18,505 bases of DNA from Deltaproteobacteria bacterium (GCA_016193385.1 JACPSF010000125.1:1-18505); one strand, 5' to 3'; numbered from the stretch's first letter, positions 1-7,922 are shown. The notes: generated by a model from the sequence alone, not told the origin. Translations and numbers: made by a program.

Positions 1-1
1 T

Positions 2-109
2 CCAGCCGATAGAGCTATTGTCGCCACCGCCCGCCACCTCGGCTATCCTCTCATTACAGCAGATGAACAAATACAGGAAGGCGAATGGGTCGAGACGGTG
101 TGGGACTGA
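2..109 (+). CDS. PIN-domain toxin (VapC-like), C-terminal fragment cut by window edge
   Basis: The reading frame is open from the window edge to a TGA and gives 35 residues. It contains DRAIVATARHLGYPLITADE, which matches the end of PIN-fold ribonucleases of the VapC type: an Asp before IVATA and a later Asp in TADE, the third and fourth acidic metal ligands. The N-terminal half lies outside the window, so the partner antitoxin cannot be seen. Toxins of this family are Mg2+-dependent RNases held silent by a cognate antitoxin. The PIN assignment is fairly firm; that it is a working toxin is inference. Confidence 0.7.
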   Translation, partial: PADRAIVATARHLGYPLITADEQIQEGEWVETVWD

Positions 110-120
110 GGAGGTGTAAA

Positions 121-189
121 GTGAGTGACAGCGAGAATGACAGAAATTTTATCAGATACTGTCCGCGTCAAAATCAGGTCCGGGGCTAG
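121..189 (+). CDS. Very short ORF behind a strong ribosome binding site, probably a truncated gene
   Basis: A GTG start lies 11 nt after the PIN stop and is preceded by a clear Shine-Dalgarno (GAGGAGG, 108-114). The frame reads VSDSENDRNFIRYCPRQNQV and ends after 22 residues. The site looks like a real translation start whose body has been lost, because the following 300 bases hold no coherent frame. I recognise no family. It could equally be a chance start. Confidence 0.2.
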   Translation: MSDSENDRNFIRYCPRQNQVRG

Positions 190-233
190 GGCATCATCTT
201 TCGCCACTGTATCGGGATCTTGGACCGGACCTG
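175..233. repeat. Inverted repeat, 9-bp arms, in gene-free stretch
   Basis: CAGGTCCGG at 175-183 is matched by its exact reverse complement CCGGACCTG at 225-233, with a 41-nt loop. It sits in the roughly 390-base stretch (110-500) where I see no convincing gene. CAGGTCCGGGG recurs at 5168-5178, beyond the SIR2 gene. It could be an end of a decayed mobile element, a weak hairpin, or chance. Confidence 0.3.
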
Positions 234-500
234 GCGCGCGATCACGAAGGCGGTTTGTGAGTTCCCGATGGCCACACCGCAAAAGCGAATTCCTTTGAGT
301 GCAGATCAGAGCGCAGCGGATCGAGCGGTTGTTGCTAAAGGCCTATGAGCGGACCCTTTATCTTCAAATCCTTTTAAACCTGAGAGATGAAGGCTGATGG
401 CTAGCGGCTGTGACAAGAACCGCTGCACCGTCTTGCTCCGATGCCAGGTAGCAAGGAGCTACTGAAATCAGCTATTATCACAGTCGGATGGAGGTGATCC

Positions 501-743
501 ATGAAGGCTGTTAAGGTTGAGCCTAACGGGTCCATTAGGCTTCCAAAAGAGATTTTAAATCTCTTCCCGAGGAGGAGCGAGTTGGCGGTGTGGACGGAAG
601 GAGACATGATCGTCCTCAAACGCCTGAGGCCTCTGAGGCCTTCCCAGATAGCCGAGAGGGTTCCCGAAAAGGAGATGCCCCTCAAAGAAATTGCCGCGGA
701 GGTCCACCACATGCGCCGGGAGAAGCGGAGCAGGCGTGGCTAA
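501..743 (+). CDS. AbrB/SpoVT-like antitoxin of a PIN toxin pair
   Basis: This 80-residue protein fits an AbrB/MazE-fold antitoxin. Its N-terminal half (about 1-45) has the swapped-hairpin signature NGSIRLPKEI followed by VWTEGDMIVLKRL. The basic tail with MPLKEIAAEVHHMR (about 58-72) is the kind of segment that binds and blocks the toxin. The start is well set by a strong Shine-Dalgarno (GGAGGTGAT, 489-497). The stop overlaps the GTG start of the PIN gene by 8 nt, so the two are probably translationally coupled. Antitoxins of this family bind their own promoter and, with the toxin, repress the operon; no operator was identified here. Confidence 0.8.
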   Translation: MKAVKVEPNGSIRLPKEILNLFPRRSELAVWTEGDMIVLKRLRPLRPSQIAERVPEKEMPLKEIAAEVHHMRREKRSRRG

Positions 744-1170
744 GGTCCGGCTGGTGCTGGATTCTAACGTCTGGATTTCGGGGCTCCTATGGACAGGCAT
801 TCCCCACCAGATTATTCGAGGAGCTGAAGCCGGTGATTTTGTGCCAGTTACGATTCCCGCGATCATGGATGAGGTCCGTGAAGCGCTGTCGCGCCCCAAA
901 TTCGCGCCGAGGATTGCAGCCTTGAACACTTCAGTGGGCGAGTTGATGGAGTCTCTGCTGAGTATCGTTGAGGTCATTCACGAACCCAGGTTGGAGCCGG
1001 TGATTCCGCAGGACCCAGACGATGATAAGATTCTGGCTTGCGCTGTTGCCTCACGGGCCCAATGGATCGTGTCGGGAGATAACCATCTGCTAGCGCTGAG
1101 GCGGTATAGGGGGATTCCCATCGTGACGCCAAAACAGTTCTGGAACGCATGGGCTAGGAGGTCGAGGTGA
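736..1170 (+). CDS. PIN-domain toxin, putative RNase of a type II toxin-antitoxin pair
   Basis: This 144-residue PIN-fold protein resembles the family annotated as 'putative toxin-antitoxin system toxin component, PIN family'. All four acidic residues expected of an active site are visible: D9 in LVLDSNVWISGLL, E46 in MDEVREAL, D97 in DPDDDK, and D115 in VSGDNHLL. It should therefore be able to bind Mg2+ and cut RNA. I chose GTG at 736 rather than ATG at 691, because the 691 start adds 15 residues that merely overlap the antitoxin and precede the usual KVRLVLDSN opening. The neighbouring AbrB-like gene is the expected partner. Target RNA is unknown. Confidence 0.85.
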   Translation: MAKVRLVLDSNVWISGLLWTGIPHQIIRGAEAGDFVPVTIPAIMDEVREALSRPKFAPRIAALNTSVGELMESLLSIVEVIHEPRLEPVIPQDPDDDKILACAVASRAQWIVSGDNHLLALRRYRGIPIVTPKQFWNAWARRSR

Positions 1171-1402
1171 TAAAGCAGAACAAAGGTGGGCATGAGGGCG
1201 CCAGGGCAAGCAGCCTGGCTTGAATCTCACAACGTGGTTACAGTGGATTCTTGGGGTCTCCGCTAGGCAATTTTCATACGTAAATGACTCTGACCTTTTA
1301 TCCCCCTGTCGGCGGGGGTCACGGACCGAGCGTGGTCGCTTGGAGAAATGCTGTCCTAAGAAATAAAGGCAAGCTGATCAACAACGGAATTGCAAATTAT
1401 AA
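1171..1402. other. Non-coding stretch with two short hairpins
   Basis: No convincing gene is seen between the PIN toxin and the HsdS remnant. GCCAGG and CCTGGC face each other around 1200-1219, and CCCCC/GGGGG flank a short loop around 1302-1318. Neither is followed by a T-run, so they are not good intrinsic terminators. A 66-codon ORF beginning at 1284 has no family resemblance and overlaps the HsdS remnant in another frame. Confidence 0.4.
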
Positions 1403-1573
1403 AAGCCTGGCACCCGTTACACATATGAGCAGTGCCGCATCGTCGCCGAGTTGGACGCCTTGCAAGCGGAGATGGACAGGTTGAAAGCGCTGCAGGCAGA
1501 GACCGCCGCCGAGATCGATGCATTACTTCCAGCCATCCTCGACCGCGCGCTCAAGGGGGAGTTGCGAGTATGA
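1403..1573 (+). pseudogene. hsdS: Remnant of type I restriction-modification specificity subunit (HsdS), C-terminal coil only
   Basis: From 1427 the frame reads EQCRIVAELDALQAEMDRLK, continues through ALQAETAAEIDALLPAILDR and ends ALKGELRV at a TGA. This heptad-patterned segment is the typical final conserved coiled coil of HsdS proteins, which packs against the HsdM methyltransferase. Everything upstream is missing: the frame is closed by TAA at 1400-1402, there is no start codon, and neither target-recognition domain is present. No hsdM or hsdR is seen. It is best read as what is left of a type I restriction system after deletion or replacement. Confidence 0.75.
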
Positions 1574-1674
1574 AGCGTGGTAAGGCGAATATCTGGGACA
1601 TCCCACCGTTTCGAGGGGAGATACCGGTCGGCTTTCCTGCCAGTGGGTTAATTAAGGATGCAGTTCGTCCATAA
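1570..1674 (+). CDS. Small ORF coupled to the HsdS remnant and the SIR2 gene
   Basis: This 34-codon frame begins MKRGKANIWDIPPFRGEIPV. It starts in an ATGA overlap with the HsdS stop, has a purine-rich GGGGGAG about 8 nt upstream, and runs 17 nt into the SIR2 gene. I recognise no family. It may be the truncated head of a former operon member, or a leader that couples translation into the SIR2 gene, whose own start has only a poorly placed AAGG. Either role is inference. Confidence 0.25.
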   Translation: MKRGKANIWDIPPFRGEIPVGFPASGLIKDAVRP

Positions 1675-3076
1675 CGGCCCCGACATTCCGGATCGCCTGT
1701 TAGAGGCGCACGAAGATGGTCGCGTCGTGTTTTTCTGCGGCGCGGGAATCTCCTATCCGGCCGGCTTGCCGGGGTTTCGCGAGCTCGTCAAGGCACTCTA
1801 CGAACGCTTGGTTTGGTCACCGTCCAGCATTGAGGAAACGGCCATTGCAAAGGGCGAGTACGACACAGCCATAGGCTTGCTCGAAAACAAAATCGTTGGC
1901 GGAAGGGAAAAAGTAAGACGGGAACTGGCCGGAATTCTGACCGCGGATCTTTCCAAGCCCAAGGCCACAGTGACCCATGAAGCGTTGCTGACACTCTCGC
2001 TCAATCGTAAAGGCCGCTACCGAATTGTCACGACCAACTTTGACCGGATTTTCGAGCACGTCATCGATCGGAAAAATCTCGCGCTTGAGCGCTTCAAGGC
2101 GCCTTTGCTGCCTGTACCGAAGAATCGCTGGGACGGGGTGGTCTATCTACACGGGCTGTTGCCCGAGACTCCGACGGACAGCGAATTGGATCGGCTAGTG
2201 GTATCCAGCGGTGACTTTGGTCTTGCGTATCTCACGGAGCGCTGGGCGGCACGGTTCGTGAGCGAGCTGTTCCGCAACTACGCGGTGTGTTTTGTCGGTT
2301 ACAGCCTCAATGACCCCGTGCTGCGCTACATGATGGATGCACTCGCTGCCGATCGCCTCCTGGGCGAGTCGCCAATTCAGACATATGCCTTTGCTAGTTA
2401 CTCCAAAGGCAAAGAAGTGGAGGCTTCCAACGAGTGGAAAGCAAAGAACGTCACGCCGATCCTCTACCGGCAATCTAGGCGACACCGGCACCTTCACGCC
2501 ACACTACACGAATGGGCTGCTACATATCGGGACGGTATCTCCGGCAAGGAGAGTCTCGTCGTTCGGTACGCCGCCACTCCGCCGATGCAGAGCACGCGAG
2601 AGGACGACTATGTCGGCCGTGTGTTGTGGGCGCTGGCCGACCGCAGCGGTATCCCGGCGAAGCGCTTTGCCGAACTCGAACCGCCACCGTCGCTCGACTG
2701 GCTGGAATCGCTTACGGAAAAGCGGTTCAACCAAGAAGACTTGGCGCGGTTCGGTGTAGCGCCCGAAAGCAACAAAGACGATGTACTCGCCTTCAGCTTC
2801 GCGTTTCGTCCTACGCCCTACACTTTAGCACCGTGGAGCGCGCTTGTAAGTAGTGGTCCCACCGAAAGTCGCTGGGATAACGTAATGGTCCAACTAGCTC
2901 GCTGGCTGACGAAACACCTTGATAATCCTAAGTTGTTGCTCTGGGTAGCGAACCATGGAGGTGCGCTGCATTCAAATTTTGCGCGGCTCATTCGCGATGC
3001 ACTCAACGAGAAACCGCCACCGACGGCTATACAAACTCTATGGCGCTTGGTGCTCGGGGGGCATGTCCGTGCTTGA
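1658..3076 (+). CDS. SIR2-family protein, N-terminal part of a frame-split gene
   Basis: The first ~270 residues form a SIR2-like NAD-binding domain: VVFFCGAGISYPAGLPGF at residues 23-40, TTNFDRIF around N127 and D129, LHG with candidate catalytic His H165, then FVGYSLNDPVLRYMM. Bacterial SIR2 proteins of this kind are linked to anti-phage defence by NAD+ breakdown. The ATG at 1658 fits the family opening (MxFxxxGPxIPDxLLEA), although the Shine-Dalgarno is nearly fused to the start. The frame ends abruptly at 3076. A long open frame covers the rest of the locus in another register with no ribosome binding site, so this is probably one large SIR2 protein, perhaps of the SIR2/DUF4020 type, broken near 3056-3095. 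Residual activity cannot be judged. Confidence 0.8.
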   Translation: MQFVHNGPDIPDRLLEAHEDGRVVFFCGAGISYPAGLPGFRELVKALYERLVWSPSSIEETAIAKGEYDTAIGLLENKIVGGREKVRRELAGILTADLSKPKATVTHEALLTLSLNRKGRYRIVTTNFDRIFEHVIDRKNLALERFKAPLLPVPKNRWDGVVYLHGLLPETPTDSELDRLVVSSGDFGLAYLTERWAARFVSELFRNYAVCFVGYSLNDPVLRYMMDALAADRLLGESPIQTYAFASYSKGKEVEASNEWKAKNVTPILYRQSRRHRHLHATLHEWAATYRDGISGKESLVVRYAATPPMQSTREDDYVGRVLWALADRSGIPAKRFAELEPPPSLDWLESLTEKRFNQEDLARFGVAPESNKDDVLAFSFAFRPTPYTLAPWSALVSSGPTESRWDNVMVQLARWLTKHLDNPKLLLWVANHGGALHSNFARLIRDALNEKPPPTAIQTLWRLVLGGHVRA

Positions 3077-5067
3077 TCTCAACAGACCACGTGCATGCCA
3101 CGCTTGAGGAAATCAAGCAGGACGGGCAAGGACGCGAGGCTTTGCCTCAATTGCTGTCCGATGCCACGAGCCTGCTACACGACACACTCGATCTAATGGC
3201 CGAACTGGGCGGTGCGAATTCCGACAGCGATTTGTCCTACGTCTATCAGCCGTCTATCAGCAGACACCCGCAAAACCGAGATTTCCGTGACTGGACTGCC
3301 CTGATCGACCTCGCCCGCGATGCGTGGGTAGCAACGGTTGAAAAATTTCCGGAACGAGCACGGCTCGAAGCCGAGCACTGGTTCCAAATTGCCTATCCAC
3401 TATTTCGGCGCCTTGCGTTCTTTGCCGCAACCCATTACGACATCGTCCCACCACGCCAAGCGCTTGACTGGTTGCTCTCAGACGATCACAGGTGGCTATG
3501 GTCAATTGAAACTCAGCGTGAGTGTTTCCGTCTGCTAACTGCTATTGCTTCTCGATTGGATAGACAGGATCGTGAACGGCTGGAGCGTGCCATCCTCCAA
3601 GGCCCACCCCGAGAACTGTATAGAGACGACGTTGAGCCCCAGCATCTGCGGTACATCTTTGATCGTGAACTTTGGCTGCGCCTGGCCAAGTACCAGCGGG
3701 CTGGCGCGCAACTCGGTACTGATGCTGCCGCGCGGTTGGAAGAGTTGTCTGCGCAGCAGCCCCAGTGGCAGTTGGCAGAGGATGAACGGGACGAGTTTCC
3801 GATGTGGATGGGTGAAGCAGATGAATGGCGAAGCTTCCTCGCCACGCCCAAGCGTTATCGCGAGCTAGTGAGTTGGTTGAGGGAGCATCCGGTTAGTGAC
3901 TTCCGGAAAGGAGACGACTGGCGTGACCGCTGTAAGCGGGATTTTCGGAAAGCTGTGTCGGCTCTGATTCGTCTTGCGCGAGGTGGCGAATGGCCAGTCG
4001 AGCGGTGGCGAGAAGCCTTGCAAGTTTGGGCTGACGAAAAGCTTCTCAAGCGATCGTGGCGGTGTGTAGGGCCGGTACTGAGCGATGCGCCGAACGAGGT
4101 CCTTCAGTCACTCGCCCACACGCTCGGCTGGTGGATGCAATCACTCGCGAAGACCTTCGAAGGCCACGAGACCGTATTCTTCAACCTCATTCGCCGCATT
4201 CTTTCACTTGACTATGAAGGCGGTGTCAGGGTGGATGATCCTGTGTCAACGGCCATCAACCACCCGGTCGGACATGTGACCGAAGCCGCATTGCGTTGGT
4301 GGTACCGACGATCATTGGAAGATGGTCAGGGACTGCCGCATCAGGTTAAGCCCCTATTCACTGAGCTATGTGACACGCAGATGGCAAAATTCAGGCACGG
4401 CCGCGTACTCTTGGCTGCGCACGTGATCGCCTTATTTCGCGTGGATCGTGATTGGGCCGTGCAATACCTTTTAACCTTATTCGATTGGCAGCGGTCGGCC
4501 ATCGAAGCGTGCGCCGTGTGGAGAGGGTTCCTCTGGTCGGCGCGATTGTACGGGCCGTTATTGCAAGCCATCAAGCCACACTTTCTTGCCACGGCACAAC
4601 ATTATGGGGAAATCCGCGACCATGGCCGACAATACGCAGCCTTATTGACTTTCGCCGCTCTTGAGCGAGGAGATACGTTTTCTAAGTCTGAGATGGCCAC
4701 CGCAACACGTTCACTGCCGATAGAAGGCCTGCAGCGGACGGCGCAAACGCTGGTTCAGGCGTTGGGGAGCGCCGGGGATCAGCGGGCCGAATACTGGCAC
4801 AATCGTATCAAGCCATACATTCACGACATTTGGCCGAAATCTCAGGAAGTCAGGACCACGGCGATCGCCGAACAGTTCGCCCGTCTCTGTATCGCTGCGG
4901 GCGAAGCATTCCCAGACGCCTTGAAAGAACTGCAGGCATGGTTGCAGCCGCTCCAGCATCCCGACTTGATCGTGCATTCGCTGCATGAAGCCTCGCTGTC
5001 TGCCCAGTACCCTGAAGAGTCGCTCGCTCAAAAACTTCAAGATTATATCCGGAGGTTCAGTACTTAG
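3040..5067 (+). CDS. C-terminal part of the split SIR2-family protein (DUF4020-like, tentative)
   Basis: This frame carries about 660 residues of Trp- and Arg-rich, mostly helical-looking sequence without catalytic motifs I can name. It lies in the -1 register relative to the SIR2 frame and overlaps it by 37 nt. The nominal ATG at 3040 has no Shine-Dalgarno, and its first ~15 residues are out-of-frame SIR2 sequence, so it is probably not a genuine start. Joined to the upstream part it would give a protein of about 1,136 residues, a usual size for large SIR2 defence proteins with a C-terminal sensing or regulatory region. The DUF4020 name is from memory of proteins with this SIR2 opening and is not proved here. 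The frame stays open for 2 kb, so decay, if real, is recent, or the break is a sequencing or assembly error. Confidence 0.6.
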   Translation: MALGARGACPCLISTDHVHATLEEIKQDGQGREALPQLLSDATSLLHDTLDLMAELGGANSDSDLSYVYQPSISRHPQNRDFRDWTALIDLARDAWVATVEKFPERARLEAEHWFQIAYPLFRRLAFFAATHYDIVPPRQALDWLLSDDHRWLWSIETQRECFRLLTAIASRLDRQDRERLERAILQGPPRELYRDDVEPQHLRYIFDRELWLRLAKYQRAGAQLGTDAAARLEELSAQQPQWQLAEDERDEFPMWMGEADEWRSFLATPKRYRELVSWLREHPVSDFRKGDDWRDRCKRDFRKAVSALIRLARGGEWPVERWREALQVWADEKLLKRSWRCVGPVLSDAPNEVLQSLAHTLGWWMQSLAKTFEGHETVFFNLIRRILSLDYEGGVRVDDPVSTAINHPVGHVTEAALRWWYRRSLEDGQGLPHQVKPLFTELCDTQMAKFRHGRVLLAAHVIALFRVDRDWAVQYLLTLFDWQRSAIEACAVWRGFLWSARLYGPLLQAIKPHFLATAQHYGEIRDHGRQYAALLTFAALERGDTFSKSEMATATRSLPIEGLQRTAQTLVQALGSAGDQRAEYWHNRIKPYIHDIWPKSQEVRTTAIAEQFARLCIAAGEAFPDALKELQAWLQPLQHPDLIVHSLHEASLSAQYPEESLAQKLQDYIRRFST

Positions 5068-5419
5068 GACTTCAGGGGCAAAAAAGTACCGGGGATCTTT
5101 TCGAGACTCATAGCCTCGGTGGCTGCCCCCCCGCCAACGGTGATTCATGTCATTTTGTCCGAAACGGCAGGTCCGGGGTAGTCAACTCTCTCTAGGGTCT
5201 GTGGGGGCAAACGCATCAGGACATTTCATGCAGCCTCTACGCTGACTTTTAGCTTTAGCCTCCCCTGATTGACGATGTCCTGCAGAGCGAGAGCTACAAG
5301 GAAGGCTCTGCGTGGGTCGTAGTTTGACCTAACGGTCTCTTATCGGATACCCTCCTCTCAGAAGAGTGATCCAAGTCGGGCCGCTCTCCTTTGTCGCGGC
5401 TCGAAGAGCCTGTAAAAGA
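5068..5419. other. Intergenic stretch between the SIR2 gene and hemY
   Basis: No gene is supported in this ~350-base stretch. It contains a second copy of CAGGTCCGGGG (5168-5178; the first is at 175-185) and the first copy of the 37-nt element described separately (5321-5357). The stretch marks the change from the worn accessory region to the better-kept genes to the right. Confidence 0.5.
5321..5357 (+). repeat. 37-nt promoter-like element, copy 1 (upstream of hemY)
   Basis: It contains TTGACC (5324-5329), then 18 nt, then TACCCT, and shares 29 of 37 positions with 15219-15255. The best-kept parts are TTGAC, GTCTC and TATCGGATA, followed by TCCTC. It lies 62 nt before the hemY start. It could be a shared promoter with an operator, or an old repeat; the TTGAC box at equal spacing in both copies suggests a promoter. 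Confidence 0.4.
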
Positions 5420-6841
5420 ATGACACACCGCATCGTCGTCGTCGGCGGAGGCATCTCGGGCCTGGCGGCTGCCCATCGCTTGATTGAGCTCGGGCGGGAG
5501 CGAGGTCTTGCCGTCCAGGTCACGCTGCTCGAAGCTGGTGAGCGCTTGGGCGGCTCCATTTTAACGGAGAAGAGGGATGGGTTTCTTCTCGAGACGGGGC
5601 CGGATTCCTTCATTACCGAAAAGCCCTGGGCGCTTCGGCTCTGCGATCGCCTGGGCCTGACCTCGCGTCTGATCTCGACTAACCCGGGCCAGCGAAACGT
5701 CTATGTCGTCCATAGGGGCTCGCTGCAACCGCTCCCGGAGGGATTCACTCTGCTCGCTCCGACGCGCCTGTGGCCGTTGATTCGAACCCCGCTCTTTTCC
5801 TGGCGCGGCAAACTGCGCATGGCCACGGAGCCTTTTCGCACGCGGCAGAACGTGGACGGGGACGAGAGCCTGGCCTCATTTGTCCGGCGCCGCTTCGGCC
5901 GGGAAGTGTTGGAGCGGGTGGCCCAGCCTCTCATCGGCGGGATCTACGCGGCCGATCCCGAAAAACTTAGCCTGGGGGCTACCATGCCCCGCTTCCTAAC
6001 GATGGAGCGGAGCCGGAAGAGCGTGATTCTGGCGCTATGGTTGGAACAGCGCCGTTCTCGCGCCCGGCGGTCTGAAAGCGGGGCGCGCTGGAGCCTCTTT
6101 GTCGCGCCCCGCGGCGGCATGCACGAGCTCGTGGATGCCATCTCGAGCCGCCTCCCGGAGGGTGTGGCGCGCCTTCGGGCCAAAACCACAGAGATGAGCT
6201 GGGATGGAGCGAGGAAAACCTGGCTGGTCACCACGAACCAGGGGAAGTTTGTGGCTGACGGCGTCATTCTCGCGCTGCCCTCCTATCACTCCGCTTCTCT
6301 TCTCTCTCCCTTTGCCTCTGAGCTCGCCCGAGATCTCGAGGCTATCCCGTATTCTTCCACGGCGACGGTGAACGTGGCATATCGTGAAGACCAGATTCCC
6401 CGTTCCCTCAACGGCTTTGGGTTCGTCGTGCCCGCGATCGAGGGGCGAAAAATTTTCGCCTGCTCTTTCAGCAGCGTGAAATATACGGGCAGGGCGCCGA
6501 TTGGATATGTGTTGCTCAGGGCTTTTGTCGGTGGCGCGTTGCAGCCTGAGCTTTTTAAACGGGATGACCGCGCGATGGACGAGAGCGTGCGCGAGGAGCT
6601 TTCCAGCCTCTTGGGCGTGAAGGCTGCGCCGCTATTCTGCCGCATCCAACGCCATCCGCGCTCGCTTCCCCAGTATCAAGTCGGCCATCTAGAACTCGTC
6701 CAACGCGTGGAGCAGTGCCTACGCCAACACCCCAGTCTTGCACTCGCGGGTAATGGCTACTGGGGGGTCGGCATTTCCGACTGCATCCGCAGCGGAGAGG
6801 AAGCCGCTGAGAAGCTTTTGGAACGGTTAACGATAAAATAA
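5420..6841 (+). CDS. hemY: Oxygen-dependent protoporphyrinogen/coproporphyrinogen oxidase
   Basis: This is a 473-residue FAD flavoprotein of haem synthesis that oxidises protoporphyrinogen IX (or coproporphyrinogen III in some lineages) with O2. Residues 1-30 give the Rossmann dinucleotide signature MTHRIVVVGGGISGLAAAHR, followed by LLEAGERLGGSI and the family-typical FLLETGPDSFITEKPWALRL. QPLIGGIYAADPEKLS and the C-terminal GNGYWGVGISDCIRSG that closes over FAD are also present. Length matches the family (about 450-480). I chose ATG at 5420; the 18 extra residues from 5366 lack family character. No other haem gene is adjacent. Whether it acts before or after iron insertion cannot be told from sequence by eye. 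Confidence 0.93.
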   Translation: MTHRIVVVGGGISGLAAAHRLIELGRERGLAVQVTLLEAGERLGGSILTEKRDGFLLETGPDSFITEKPWALRLCDRLGLTSRLISTNPGQRNVYVVHRGSLQPLPEGFTLLAPTRLWPLIRTPLFSWRGKLRMATEPFRTRQNVDGDESLASFVRRRFGREVLERVAQPLIGGIYAADPEKLSLGATMPRFLTMERSRKSVILALWLEQRRSRARRSESGARWSLFVAPRGGMHELVDAISSRLPEGVARLRAKTTEMSWDGARKTWLVTTNQGKFVADGVILALPSYHSASLLSPFASELARDLEAIPYSSTATVNVAYREDQIPRSLNGFGFVVPAIEGRKIFACSFSSVKYTGRAPIGYVLLRAFVGGALQPELFKRDDRAMDESVREELSSLLGVKAAPLFCRIQRHPRSLPQYQVGHLELVQRVEQCLRQHPSLALAGNGYWGVGISDCIRSGEEAAEKLLERLTIK

Positions 6842-6866
6842 ATAAATAAGAGGAGGAGACGCTCCC

Positions 6867-7922
6867 ATGAAAGCAAAGGGAAACGCTATGAAGGAGCGAG
6901 CGGCCGGAGCACGCCTGCGCTGCGCTCTGCGGGTGTTGAGCCTGGTAGCTCTGCTCGTGGCGGTGTCGTCAAGTGTCGGGGCTGCGGAGCGCGTGTCCAT
7001 CGGTCACGCGGCCATGCAGCCGCGGGTGGCGCCGCTGTGGGTGGCGGCTGATCGGGGGCTGTTCGCACAGGAAGGCGTGGAGGTGACGATCGTTCTCATC
7101 AACGGTGCCCCCACGCTGCTGGCCTCGCTCACCGCGCGGGAGCTCCAGTTCGGGTACACCGGGGGATCGACCGTCCTGGCGGCATTCGCGGGCGGGTTGC
7201 CCGTCAAAATGCTCGCCGCTTTCACCAACAAGGTGTCGTTCGACTTCGTGGCCCGGCCGGGGATCATGCGGCCCGAAGAGCTGCGCGGGAAACGCGTGGG
7301 GGTGCAGAGCATCGGCGGCCCGCTTTGGATGGGAGCGATGCTGGGCCTGGAGTACCTGGGCCTGGAGCCAGTCCGGGACAGGATCCACATCCAGGTTGTC
7401 GGGGCCCAGCCCCAGCTTGTCCAGGCGCTTCAGGCCGGGGCGATCGACGCCACAGTGGTGGACGGCATTTTCAGCCGGCCCCTGAAGGCCCAGGGGTATG
7501 CCATCCTGGCGGAGCTCCCTACGGCCAACATCCCCTTCGTCGGTGAAGGCGTGGTCGCCCTGAAGAGCACCGTCGAACAGGCCCCTCAGGTCGTGGAGCG
7601 CGTGCTTAGGGCGCTCGTGCGCGCCGTGGCCTTCATCCAACAGCCGGGCAATCGCGAGGCGGTCATCCAGATCCTGGCCCGCCGCCTCCGAATCGAGGAC
7701 CCGCGGCGCGCCGAGGATGGGTACCGGGATATGCTGCAGATGATCGAGCGCAAGCCGTACCCGTCGCTCGAGGGGCTGCGCAATGTGCAGAGGCTCCTCG
7801 CGCGCCAGAATCCCAAAGTGGCGGCACTCCAGGTCGAGGACGTCGTGGATACACGTTTCCTGCGCAAGCTGGATGAGAGCGGCTTCACCGAGATGCTTTT
7901 CGGCACCGCCGGGGCCCACTAG
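6867..7922 (+). CDS. ABC transporter substrate-binding protein, NMT1/THI5/SsuA-like
   Basis: This 351-residue secreted binding protein has a basic N-terminus, a hydrophobic segment (about 22-36, VLSLVALLVAVSSS) and an AxA-like cleavage site near GAA-ERV. The mature part follows the type 2 periplasmic-binding fold: APLWVAADRGLFAQEGVEV, then LQFGYTGGST, RPEELRGKRVGVQS and AGAIDATVVDG. Relatives bind sulfonates, nitrate, taurine, thiamine precursors or aromatic acids, so the ligand cannot be named. A strong Shine-Dalgarno (AGGAGGAG, 6850-6857) supports the start. No permease or ATPase gene lies beside it, so it is an orphan that may use a shared transporter. Confidence 0.85.
   Translation: MKAKGNAMKERAAGARLRCALRVLSLVALLVAVSSSVGAAERVSIGHAAMQPRVAPLWVAADRGLFAQEGVEVTIVLINGAPTLLASLTARELQFGYTGGSTVLAAFAGGLPVKMLAAFTNKVSFDFVARPGIMRPEELRGKRVGVQSIGGPLWMGAMLGLEYLGLEPVRDRIHIQVVGAQPQLVQALQAGAIDATVVDGIFSRPLKAQGYAILAELPTANIPFVGEGVVALKSTVEQAPQVVERVLRALVRAVAFIQQPGNREAVIQILARRLRIEDPRRAEDGYRDMLQMIERKPYPSLEGLRNVQRLLARQNPKVAALQVEDVVDTRFLRKLDESGFTEMLFGTAGAH

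Noticed and set aside
5770..5790. tRNA-like GGTTCGAATC on the minus strand inside hemY
   Set aside because: The flanking bases do not pair into a T-arm or acceptor stem and the segment is coding in hemY.
6969..7919. 316-codon open frame on the minus strand
   Set aside because: It is antisense to the binding protein gene, which has a signal peptide, family motifs and a strong ribosome binding site. High GC leaves the opposite frame open by chance; its His/Arg/Pro-rich product has no family character.
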